Shown piece by piece: positions 1 to 5,433 of a DNA stretch of 6,018 nt. The position numbers and the translations under genes were made by a program. This DNA is from Bryobacteraceae bacterium (GTDB lineage Bacteria; Acidobacteriota; Terriglobia; Bryobacterales; Bryobacteraceae), in the NCBI GenBank assembly GCA_025350445.1, contig JANXXV010000898.1, forward strand, positions 1-6,018, read 5' to 3'. The first letter of the stretch is position 1. Each line of letters opens with the position of its first letter. A model generated the notes under the pieces. That model was not told the origin of the DNA, ran no database searches, and saw only the letters and a program-made list of their open reading frames with translations.

Positions 1-453
1 CCGCATCGTCTCGCCGTTCTTCAGCCGTACCAGCGTGAGCGTGCGATCGAAGGCGTCGCCGTAGCTTGGCATCAGCCGTTCAAACAACCGGTAGAGCGGC
101 CGCGGTTCATGCTGGTCCGTGTCCTTGATCCCCTTCAGCAACGGAGTCATCACGGGCAGTCCAATCGCCGTCAGTTCTTCCACCGCCTTATCGCGCGCGG
201 CCCGGTCGTCGCCTTGAATCGCGGCCAGCCCCTGGGTGATCCGTTCGGCTTCAAACGCGGAAGCCGGAGCGCCGCTGTGGACCGACCATACCTTCGCCAG
301 AGCAACATCGGCGCCGTCTACCTTAAGCGAACGCAAAGAGGACTGGCCCTCCACCAGCGTTCCATCCATGGTCCGGATCAACAACCACTCAGGAGCACTC
401 CACAGGGCAACAGGCAGCACAAACAGGAAGAACAGACGATTTCGCATTCCCAT
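1..453 (-). CDS. Secreted protein of unknown function, N-terminal part (runs off left edge)
   Basis: The minus-strand frame is open from ATG at 453-451 to the window edge, 151 codons with no stop. It begins MGMRNRLFFLFVLPVALWSA, a clear signal peptide with likely cleavage near WSA-PEW, so the protein is probably exported. The mature part holds a DGTLVEG stretch at about residues 30-36, a helical charged segment around 75-110, a PLYRLFERL motif at about 118-126, and ends in LVRLKNGETMR. I recall similar N-termini in Acidobacteria, sometimes annotated with a downstream NPCBM/NEW2 domain, but that domain would lie outside this window. An in-frame TGA five codons upstream limits the start to ATG 453 or ATG 447; no strong Shine-Dalgarno decides between them. 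Coding status is supported by a decayed homologous fragment at 790-875 that keeps the same frame. Function is unknown. Confidence 0.8.
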   Translation of the reverse strand, partial: MGMRNRLFFLFVLPVALWSAPEWLLIRTMDGTLVEGQSSLRSLKVDGADVALAKVWSVHSGAPASAFEAERITQGLAAIQGDDRAARDKAVEELTAIGLPVMTPLLKGIKDTDQHEPRPLYRLFERLMPSYGDAFDRTLTLVRLKNGETMR

Positions 454-475
454 GGTTATATCAGATCAAGCTAAA
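437..475. repeat. Left copy of duplicated divergent intergenic sequence
   Basis: These 39 bases align without gaps to 3001-3039 with 35 identities. The copy covers the first codons of the minus-strand gene that starts at 453 and the DNA just upstream of it. To its right the similarity resumes after a net loss of about 24 bases and continues into the decayed oxidoreductase copy. The unit therefore spans a divergent promoter region and both gene starts, and is a segment of a larger duplication, not a mobile repeat. Confidence 0.85.
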
Positions 476-491
476 GCTGCTTCATCCCCCA

Positions 492-676
492 ATAGATGGA
501 CGGCCTAATTTCCCCGGAAAGATGGCGTCCGGCCTGGCATCATCGGCCCCGGAGACCGCGGCATGCGGATCGTCCGCGCAGCCATTGCCGGCCGCTGTGT
601 CCGGATACTCGACCACTTCACCTCGGCCTGCCGCACCGTGAGCGAACGAATCTACCGCGCATCGGCCGTCCCGGCT
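492..676 (+). pseudogene. Decayed copy of the Gfo/Idh/MocA oxidoreductase gene
   Basis: Bases 492-535 align ungapped to 3080-3123, the first codons of the intact oxidoreductase, with 34 of 44 identical. The start ATG has become ATA, and the twin-arginine stretch SRRNFL has become GRPNFP. Then 55 bases are missing relative to 3124-3178, which shifts the frame. Bases 536-589 align to 3179-3232 with 50 of 54 identical and still encode GIIGPGDRGMRIVR, the nucleotide-binding loop of the Rossmann fold. After 589 clear similarity stops. Around 615-655 the same frame reads FTSACRTVSERIYR, which resembles FRTSIACRMTVESYR near the C-terminus of the intact protein, so the remnant may be the two gene ends joined by a large internal deletion. 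This last part is tentative, and the right boundary is approximate. An open frame at 563-943 runs through here but is a by-product of the remnant. Confidence 0.82.
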
Positions 677-704
677 AATTCTTTACAACATGCTACTGGG
701 CGCG

Positions 705-800
705 AGGTGGGGCAGACACCTTGTCTGCGCGCGGCCCCTCGGTCGCGCTCTTGCGCCCGTCGTCAACTCTTACGAGGGACAGACACGAGCGTTCCTCACC
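705..800. repeat. Possible degenerate dispersed repeat with a short perfect hairpin
   Basis: Bases 712-718 (GCAGACA) and 722-728 (TGTCTGC) form a perfect 7-bp inverted repeat around a 3-base loop. About 60 bases on, near 775-790, comes a related string, GAGGGACAGACACGAGCG, which shares the CAGACAC core. Strings of the GGGGCAGACAC type recur between genes in some Acidobacteria and Planctomycetes as I remember them, so this may be a worn copy of such a repeat. It lies exactly between the two gene remnants. Only one copy is visible here, so the repeat nature is inferred. Confidence 0.35.
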
Positions 801-875
801 GGCGCCAGGATAATCGTCCGATCGAAGCCATCGGCGCAACTCGGCGCCAGCCGTTCAAACAACCGGTAGAGCGGC
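790..875 (-). pseudogene. Internal remnant of a second copy of the secreted gene at 1-453
   Basis: These 86 bases align ungapped to 15-100 with about 68 identities. Within them 40-100 matches 815-875 at 52 of 61, and the last 28 bases (73-100 against 848-875) are identical. Read on the minus strand in the frame of the intact gene, the remnant gives PLYRLFERLAPSCADGFDRT, against PLYRLFERLMPSYGDAFDRT in the intact protein. It corresponds to about residues 118-146. No start and no flanking coding sequence remain. It ends only about 12 bases from the stop codon of the adjacent gene at 887. The matching 5' stub lies some 2.1 kb away at 2999-3017, so the lost gene appears to have been split by the two genes between. 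Confidence 0.85.
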
Positions 876-886
876 TGAGCTTCCCG

Positions 887-2011
887 CTACTTTTTGACTT
901 TCGCCCCTGCTTGCTCAGCCTCCTGCCGCCGGGCGCCCCGTAACACATTGCCGAGCGCGTAGTTGCCTTCATGGCAGGCATATTCGTAAATCGGCTTGTT
1001 GGTCGCCGGCCAGGTATACTCGCCCGTCCACGGCCGCTCCCACGTGTCCGGATCTTCTACCGTGAAGCGATACAGCAGCGTTTTGTCGTCAATGCGCGTC
1101 AAGCGCTCGATGACGTGAAGGTTTTCTGTCGATCCGCGAAACCGGGTTCCGTCGTTGAAATTCGTAGTGTCGACAACCAGCGTGTCCCTTTCCCAATGAC
1201 CCACCGAATCGCCCATCCAGCGGCGGATGTTCTTGGGAAGATGCTGTGCATTCATCCGCACGATGCGGGCGTCGTGCACCATCTCGGTGAGAATCATTAT
1301 CGAAGCTGGAGTTTGCACAATCTGATGCAGATCATTATAGAAATAGTCCGGCAGCGCCGGCGGACCGGACGTGGAACCGAATCCCAGCAGGCAGCGCTCG
1401 CCAAGCGGCCGCTGCTCCGGGTTATCGTAGGCGCTGGGGGGCTCGGCTTTTACATCCTGGCTCTCGGGCGCGTCCGGCGGTGGCGTCGCCTTGGCCGCCG
1501 CCGACCGCCGGCGCGAGGCCGCGTTGTAGGCAGGCACACGGCCGTCCGGCGGGTCGATGACGATGGATGTTCGAATCTGTCCATCGACCACCGTATATGC
1601 CGTGCCCTGGTTCAGCCAGAGACGATCGTAGCCGCCGACGGCGCCGCCCCCAGCCTTTTCCAGAGCTTCAAAAAACGATTTTGGCGCGGTCGTGTCGCCG
1701 TCCACCGGCGGCGCCGGGCCATCTGTCTCCAAGCGCTTGTTGTCTTTGGTCCTGCGCGCGGCCTCGGCTTTCTCCAGAGCCGCGGCTTGTTCCTTTGTAA
1801 GGAAGGGCGGATCCGCGGGCAGCCGCTCGAACGGCGTCATTGTGGCCAGGTCGTAGGTGCCCTGCAAGTCCGGATGTCCATCCGGTGTGCGGGGCACGGC
1901 GGACTTCGGCGCAGTCTTCGTCACCTGGCCCGCCATTGGGAGAGCCGTCAGAGTCAGCAGCGCCAGCGCCATTCCCACCGCGCTCGTCCTTGAGATGAAT
2001 CGATTCCGCAT
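887..2011 (-). CDS. Secreted protein of an uncharacterised acidobacterial family, long paralog
   Basis: A 374-residue protein of unknown function. The N-terminus (MRNRFISRTSAVGMALALLT and on to about residue 29, PMAGQ) is a signal peptide. The mature protein starts with a DGHPDLQGTYD motif (44-54) followed by TPFERLP (59-65), an alanine/proline-rich low-complexity stretch (about 165-200), and a conserved C-terminal core: WMGDSVGHWERDTLVVD (265-281), LHVIERLTR (298-306), VEDPDTWERPW (318-328) and YEYACHEGNYALGN (342-355). These motifs are typical of proteins annotated as hypothetical in Acidobacteria. The only two cysteines, C206 and C346, match the two in the upstream paralog, which suggests a periplasmic disulfide. 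The start ATG at 2011 has GGAGG six bases upstream. It is the second gene of an operon with the gene ending at 2027. The open frame on the opposite strand (971-1993) is a shadow: it has no signal peptide or family motif. Confidence 0.9.
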   Translation of the reverse strand: MRNRFISRTSAVGMALALLTLTALPMAGQVTKTAPKSAVPRTPDGHPDLQGTYDLATMTPFERLPADPPFLTKEQAAALEKAEAARRTKDNKRLETDGPAPPVDGDTTAPKSFFEALEKAGGGAVGGYDRLWLNQGTAYTVVDGQIRTSIVIDPPDGRVPAYNAASRRRSAAAKATPPPDAPESQDVKAEPPSAYDNPEQRPLGERCLLGFGSTSGPPALPDYFYNDLHQIVQTPASIMILTEMVHDARIVRMNAQHLPKNIRRWMGDSVGHWERDTLVVDTTNFNDGTRFRGSTENLHVIERLTRIDDKTLLYRFTVEDPDTWERPWTGEYTWPATNKPIYEYACHEGNYALGNVLRGARRQEAEQAGAKVKK

Positions 2012-2017
2012 ATCATA

Positions 2018-2022
2018 CCTCC
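2018..2022 (-). promoter_or_regulatory. Shine-Dalgarno of the downstream paralog gene
   Basis: On the minus strand GGAGG lies six bases before the ATG at 2011 and just after the TAA (2029-2027) of the upstream gene. It fixes the start and gives the second gene its own ribosome entry inside the operon. Confidence 0.8.
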
Positions 2023-2026
2023 CGGA

Positions 2027-2881
2027 TTACTTGTTAAGCGGATGCTTTCGGTACTGGCCATACAACAATTCGTCGACAAACTCCACGCACTTGAAATCCA
2101 GGATCTGCGCGTTTTTTTCCTGGCGCCGGTAGAGCGCCATACTCATTTTCCAGGCACGCGTGAAGACGTTCGGATCTTCGATCGTTGCCTCATACGAAAT
2201 CAGATCCGGGCTGGTGCGCGTGTAGCGCTCAACCACGTGCAGCTTGTCGCTATGGAGATTTCCAGCGCGGTCGAACCATGTCTGATCGTTCATGTCGGTT
2301 ACGTCGATCACCAGGGTGTCACCCTCCCAGTGCCCGACAGACTGGCCCATCCACGAGTCAGCCGGAGCAGGCCCGGGGTTTTTCAGGTAGATATTCCGCA
2401 CGGCGCCCGCGTACTCGTATACGAACGTGAGCGCAGTGGCGCTTTGCAGAATCTGGAACGGGTAGGGCATGTAGGTGGCGCGCGGCACACCCGGCAGATA
2501 GCATTTGATCTCCGGATCCCGGTTCAACCAATCCTGCTGGTTCCGCTTCCTTATCGCGATGGCTTCTGGTTTATAAGGGATTTCACCGCCTTCCACCACG
2601 CCAAGGCCCGGCGGCACTGCGCCGACAGCGCCTAGCGCCAGCACCGCGGCGGCCGGCACCGGAGTGTAGGGCCCGGGGCGAAGCGCCATTGCCGGACGCG
2701 CCATGTGACCTTCAATATCATAATTAGCTTCATTCAGCGCCTGCCAGATTCCATTCAGGTCGGGCTTACCGCCGGGCCCGCGCGGCGCGCGATATGCCTG
2801 TCCGGCCAGCGGTGCCATTCCCATGGCCAGTATTGCCGCCGCGGCGGCTCCCGCTATTAGTCTGTGAAGGACTTTCCCCAT
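2027..2881 (-). CDS. Secreted protein of the same uncharacterised family, short paralog
   Basis: A 284-residue protein, first gene of the minus-strand pair. Residues 1-29 are a signal peptide with a long alanine-rich hydrophobic core ending in APLAGQA. The mature part has GGKPDLNGIWQ (37-47), CYLPGVPRATYMPYPFQI (127-144), WMGQSVGHWEGDTLVID (178-194), LHVVERYTR (214-222), IEDPNVFTRAW (234-244) and FKCVEF (263-268). These line up in order with the same blocks in the gene at 887-2011, so the two are tandem paralogs; this one lacks the long Pro/Ala-rich insert. Its only cysteines, C127 and C265, match C206 and C346 of the partner. The start at 2881 is preceded by AAGGA eight bases upstream (plus-strand 2890-2894). 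The molecular function of the family is not known to me; a periplasmic or secreted role follows from the signal peptide. Confidence 0.9.
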   Translation of the reverse strand: MGKVLHRLIAGAAAAAILAMGMAPLAGQAYRAPRGPGGKPDLNGIWQALNEANYDIEGHMARPAMALRPGPYTPVPAAAVLALGAVGAVPPGLGVVEGGEIPYKPEAIAIRKRNQQDWLNRDPEIKCYLPGVPRATYMPYPFQILQSATALTFVYEYAGAVRNIYLKNPGPAPADSWMGQSVGHWEGDTLVIDVTDMNDQTWFDRAGNLHSDKLHVVERYTRTSPDLISYEATIEDPNVFTRAWKMSMALYRRQEKNAQILDFKCVEFVDELLYGQYRKHPLNK

Positions 2882-2894
2882 TGAACCTATCCTT

Positions 2895-2914
2895 ATCCTG
2901 GTTCCAGCCAGGAT
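2895..2914 (-). promoter_or_regulatory. Perfect hairpin abutting the ribosome binding site of the paralog operon
   Basis: ATCCTGG (2895-2901) and CCAGGAT (2908-2914) are a perfect 7-bp inverted repeat with a 6-base spacer. In the minus-strand transcript the stem would end at the base directly before the AAGGA Shine-Dalgarno (2894-2890), 13 bases from the ATG. It could act as a leader hairpin affecting translation or mRNA life, or the DNA could be an operator for a dimeric repressor. The symmetry is seen; the role is inferred. No convincing -35/-10 pair could be picked in 2915-3000. Confidence 0.45.
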
Positions 2915-2998
2915 CTCCCTGCCTGTGACGGTACCGCAAATCTTAGACTTGTGGTGGAGACTCCGGCCGGTTTATTCAAATCGGCGGCCGCGGGATGG

Positions 2999-3017
2999 TA
3001 CGATTCCGCATTCCCAC
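2999..3017 (-). pseudogene. 5' stub of the lost second copy of the secreted gene
   Basis: Read on the minus strand from 3017 this gives GTG GGA ATG CGG AAT CGT, against ATG GGA ATG CGA AAT CGT at the start of the intact gene (453 downwards). Similarity stops after about six codons, and a TGA follows a few codons later. With the internal fragment at 790-875 it marks a lost gene that once ran divergently from the oxidoreductase. On its own it would be too short to call; the contiguous match to 437-475 supports it. Confidence 0.65.
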
Positions 3018-3039
3018 GGTCATATCGGATCAAGCTAAA
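3001..3039. repeat. Right copy of duplicated divergent intergenic sequence
   Basis: Partner of 437-475 (35 of 39 identical). In this copy the sequence continues for 40 more bases to the oxidoreductase start, including GGAG at 3063-3066, 13 bases before the ATG. Most of that stretch is missing from the left copy, so the left copy lost the ribosome binding site as well as the start codon. The rest of the intergenic region (2915-3000) shows nothing I can assign. Confidence 0.85.
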
Positions 3040-3079
3040 CTAGTGGATAGGAAACTCAAACTGGAGTATCATCCCCCCA

Positions 3080-4279
3080 ATGGATTCACGACGTAATTTT
3101 CTCGGGAAAATGGCATCCGGCCTAGCTGTGGCAGCCGCGCCTGGCAGCGTGTTAGGCGCCAATGACCGCATCCGGCTCGGCATCATCGGCGCCGGAGACC
3201 GCGGCATGCAGATCGTTCGCGAAGCCATTGCCTGCCCCAATACCGAGTTCGTCGCCTTCGCCGATATCTATACAAAGCGCTTCGAACGCGCACTCAGCGC
3301 GGCTCCCAACGCCAAGACCTATCTCGATCACCGCTATCTTCTGGACGACAAGTCAATCGACGCCGTCCTCATTGCCACGCCGCAGCACCTGCACTGCGAA
3401 CACTTCACCGCGGCACTGGAAGCCGGCAAGCACGTCTATCAGGAAAAGACCATGGCGTTCACCGTCGATCACGCCAAGCGCATGCGCACCGCCTACAAGA
3501 AGGCGGGCAAACGCACCGTGCAGATCGGTCATCAGTATTGTTCGTCCGGCCAAGTGGACGACGCCGTCAGTTTCCTGAAGAGCGAAAACATGGGCAAGAT
3601 CACCGCCATCCACGCCCACATGTACCGCAACACGCCACATGGAAAACCGCAGTGGTCGCGCCCCGTCGATCCATCCATGACGCAGGAAAACATCATCTGG
3701 AAATCGTTCCTCGGCGAAGCTCCCAAACAGGATTTCGACGCGAATCGCTACCTCAACTGGCGCTTCTTTTTCGACTACTCCGGCGGAAACGTTTACGAGA
3801 ACATGTGCCACCAGCTTTCCTTCTGGTACAAAGCCATGAACCTGCAAATTCCGAAATCCGCTACCATGACCGGCGGGGTCTATTTGTGGAAGGACGGCCG
3901 CGAAGTTCCCGATACAATGAACGTCTCCATTGAACAACCGGAAGAGATGCTGTTCAGTTGGGATTCCGGCTTCGGCAACAGCCAGCTCGGCGTCACCGAA
4001 GACGTGCTTGGAACCGACGGTACCATTTCCAAGGGCCAACAGATTCGTTACACGCCGCAGAAGGTCAATCGGCCGGAAGGCACGGAAATGGTGGGCCAAA
4101 CCAGGACTCCGCCCAACGCGCACATGCAGAACTTCCTCGACTGCATTCGCACCGGTCAGACTCCCAACTGCCCGTTCGATGTCGGCTTCCGCACCTCCAT
4201 CGCCTGCCGCATGACGGTGGAAAGTTACCGCCAGGGCCGGACCATCAAGTGGGATCCAGTGAAAGAAGAGCTGGTCTAA
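3080..4279 (+). CDS. Tat-exported Gfo/Idh/MocA family oxidoreductase
   Basis: A 399-residue NAD(P)-dependent oxidoreductase of the Gfo/Idh/MocA superfamily, which typically acts on sugars, inositols or their derivatives; the substrate cannot be read from sequence. The N-terminus carries a twin-arginine signal (SRRNFLGK, residues 3-10) and an alanine-rich core ending near VLGA (24-27), so export as a folded, cofactor-loaded protein is likely. The Rossmann fold follows, with GIIGAGDRG (34-42), then ADIYTKR (61-67), an IATPQHLHCEH segment (98-108), and the EK pair at 122-123 where the family usually has EKP with its catalytic lysine; here the proline is threonine. The C-terminal domain has GGNVYENMCHQ (235-245), with H244 at the usual conserved histidine. 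Length fits the exported subfamily. The stop is nine bases before the next gene, suggesting co-transcription. A decayed second copy lies at 492-676. The long open frame on the other strand (3353-4369) is a shadow. Confidence 0.95.
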   Translation: MDSRRNFLGKMASGLAVAAAPGSVLGANDRIRLGIIGAGDRGMQIVREAIACPNTEFVAFADIYTKRFERALSAAPNAKTYLDHRYLLDDKSIDAVLIATPQHLHCEHFTAALEAGKHVYQEKTMAFTVDHAKRMRTAYKKAGKRTVQIGHQYCSSGQVDDAVSFLKSENMGKITAIHAHMYRNTPHGKPQWSRPVDPSMTQENIIWKSFLGEAPKQDFDANRYLNWRFFFDYSGGNVYENMCHQLSFWYKAMNLQIPKSATMTGGVYLWKDGREVPDTMNVSIEQPEEMLFSWDSGFGNSQLGVTEDVLGTDGTISKGQQIRYTPQKVNRPEGTEMVGQTRTPPNAHMQNFLDCIRTGQTPNCPFDVGFRTSIACRMTVESYRQGRTIKWDPVKEELV

Positions 4280-4288
4280 AATCTCGCT

Positions 4289-5431
4289 ATGGAGTTTGCC
4301 TACACACCGGACCAAGCCGCTCTCCGCAAGCACGTCCGCGATTTTGCGGAAGCCGAGATCGGCCCTCACGTCATGGAATGGGATGAGGCCCAGACCTTCC
4401 CCTTAGCCGTAGTGAAGAAGCTGGGCCAACTCGGTTACATGGGCGCCATCTTCCCGGAAGACCTGGGCGGCGCGGGCCTGGGCTACATCGAATACGCCAT
4501 CATCATTGAAGAACTTTCCCGCGTGGACGCCTCTGTCGGCCTGATTGTCGCCGCGCACAATTCACTCTGCTCCAATCACATTTATCTGGCGGGCAACGCC
4601 GAACAGCATCGGCGCTATATTCCGAAACTGGCCAGCGGAGAGTGGATCGGCTGCTGGTCCCTTACTGAGCCGGAAGCAGGTTCCGACGCCGGCGGCACTC
4701 GCACCAAGGCCACCAGGGAAGGCGGCTCGTGGATTCTGAACGGCGGAAAAACGTTCACCACCAATGCCCAATACGCGGACGTCTGCGTGGCGATGGCCGT
4801 TACTGACCGCAGCGCCTCGCAGCATGGCATCTCCGCCTTCATCATCGAGAAGGACACGCCAGGCTTCCGTGTTGGCAAGAAGGAAAATAAACTCGGCATG
4901 CGCGCCAGCGCCACCGGTGAGGTTTTGTTCCAGGACATGCGCTTGCCGGACTCGCAACTCCTCGGCAAGCAGGGCGAAGGCTTCGTAGACAGTCTACGTA
5001 TCCTCGATGGCGGCCGCATCTCCATCGCGGCGCTCTCTGTCGGTATCGCTCAAGGCGCATACGAGGCGGCCCTGCGTTATTCGAAACAGCGCAAGCAATT
5101 CGGCCGCCCCATCTCCGAGTTCCAGGCGATTCAACACAAACTCTCCGACATGGCCACCAACATCGACGCGGCCCGCCTGCTGACGTACCGTTCCGGCTGG
5201 ATGAAGGACAACAATCGGCGCGTCACCAAGGAATCGGCCATGGCCAAGCTCTTCGCTTCTGAAATGGCCGTGCGCGTGTGCGATGAGGCTCTGCAAATCC
5301 ACGGCGGCTACGGCTTCATCAAGGATTATCCGGTGGAGAAGTTCTACCGCGATGTGAAGCTCTGTACCATTGGCGAGGGCACCAGCGAGATCCAGCGCCT
5401 CGTAATCGCGCGCCAGCTCTTGAAGGACTAA
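4289..5431 (+). CDS. Acyl-CoA dehydrogenase, short-chain type
   Basis: A 380-residue FAD flavoenzyme that oxidises acyl-CoA to trans-2-enoyl-CoA and passes electrons to electron-transfer flavoprotein, in fatty-acid or branched-chain amino-acid breakdown. Length is typical. Order: N-terminal helical domain (about 1-118), first family signature LTEPEAGSD (125-133), beta domain with [10 protein letters not shown] (151-160), then the C-terminal helical domain with [22 protein letters not shown] (268-289, given as the region), the second signature QIHGGYGF (336-343) and IGEGTSEIQ (361-369). E363 in GEGTSEIQ is at the catalytic-base position of short- and medium-chain enzymes. [10 protein letters not shown] (239-248) resembles the short-chain (butyryl-CoA) type and lacks the glutamate of isovaleryl- and long-chain enzymes. 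Exact substrate is not fixed. No good Shine-Dalgarno lies in the nine-base gap, so translation may be coupled to the upstream gene. Cytoplasmic, with no functional link to its neighbours that I can see. Confidence 0.96.
   Translation: MEFAYTPDQAALRKHVRDFAEAEIGPHVMEWDEAQTFPLAVVKKLGQLGYMGAIFPEDLGGAGLGYIEYAIIIEELSRVDASVGLIVAAHNSLCSNHIYLAGNAEQHRRYIPKLASGEWIGCWSLTEPEAGSDAGGTRTKATREGGSWILNGGKTFTTNAQYADVCVAMAVTDRSASQHGISAFIIEKDTPGFRVGKKENKLGMRASATGEVLFQDMRLPDSQLLGKQGEGFVDSLRILDGGRISIAALSVGIAQGAYEAALRYSKQRKQFGRPISEFQAIQHKLSDMATNIDAARLLTYRSGWMKDNNRRVTKESAMAKLFASEMAVRVCDEALQIHGGYGFIKDYPVEKFYRDVKLCTIGEGTSEIQRLVIARQLLKD
5423..5427 (+). promoter_or_regulatory. Shine-Dalgarno in front of a non-standard ATC start
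   Basis: AAGGA inside the last codons of the acyl-CoA dehydrogenase lies 6 bases before ATC at 5434 and 9 before ATC at 5437. The placement is right for a start at one of these codons, and no ATG, GTG or TTG exists in that frame between the in-frame TGA at 5284-5286 and GTG 5530. Confidence 0.55.
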
Positions 5432-5433
5432 CC

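Noticed and set aside
109..508. Two overlapping plus-strand open frames (109-474 and 236-508)
   Set aside because: They lie antisense to the signal-peptide-bearing gene at 1-453 and show no protein-like composition.
563..943. A 126-codon plus-strand open frame in the gap between genes
   Set aside because: It starts inside the decayed oxidoreductase copy, continues through the repeat patch and the antisense of the other remnant, and overlaps the end of the next gene. It is a by-product of remnants.
971..1993. A 340-codon open frame on the plus strand opposite the long secreted paralog
   Set aside because: It is rich in Arg, has no recognisable motif and lies antisense to a protein with a signal peptide and family motifs; GC-rich codon use on the true strand keeps the opposite frame open.
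2001..2011. An 11-base match between the start of the long paralog (2001-2011) and 3001-3011
   Set aside because: Both encode MRNR at the start of a signal peptide and the match stops at once on both sides, so convergence or chance is more likely than a third duplicate.
3353..4369. A 338-codon open frame on the minus strand opposite the oxidoreductase
   Set aside because: The plus strand encodes a clear full-length family member; the minus frame has no domain pattern and crosses two gene boundaries.
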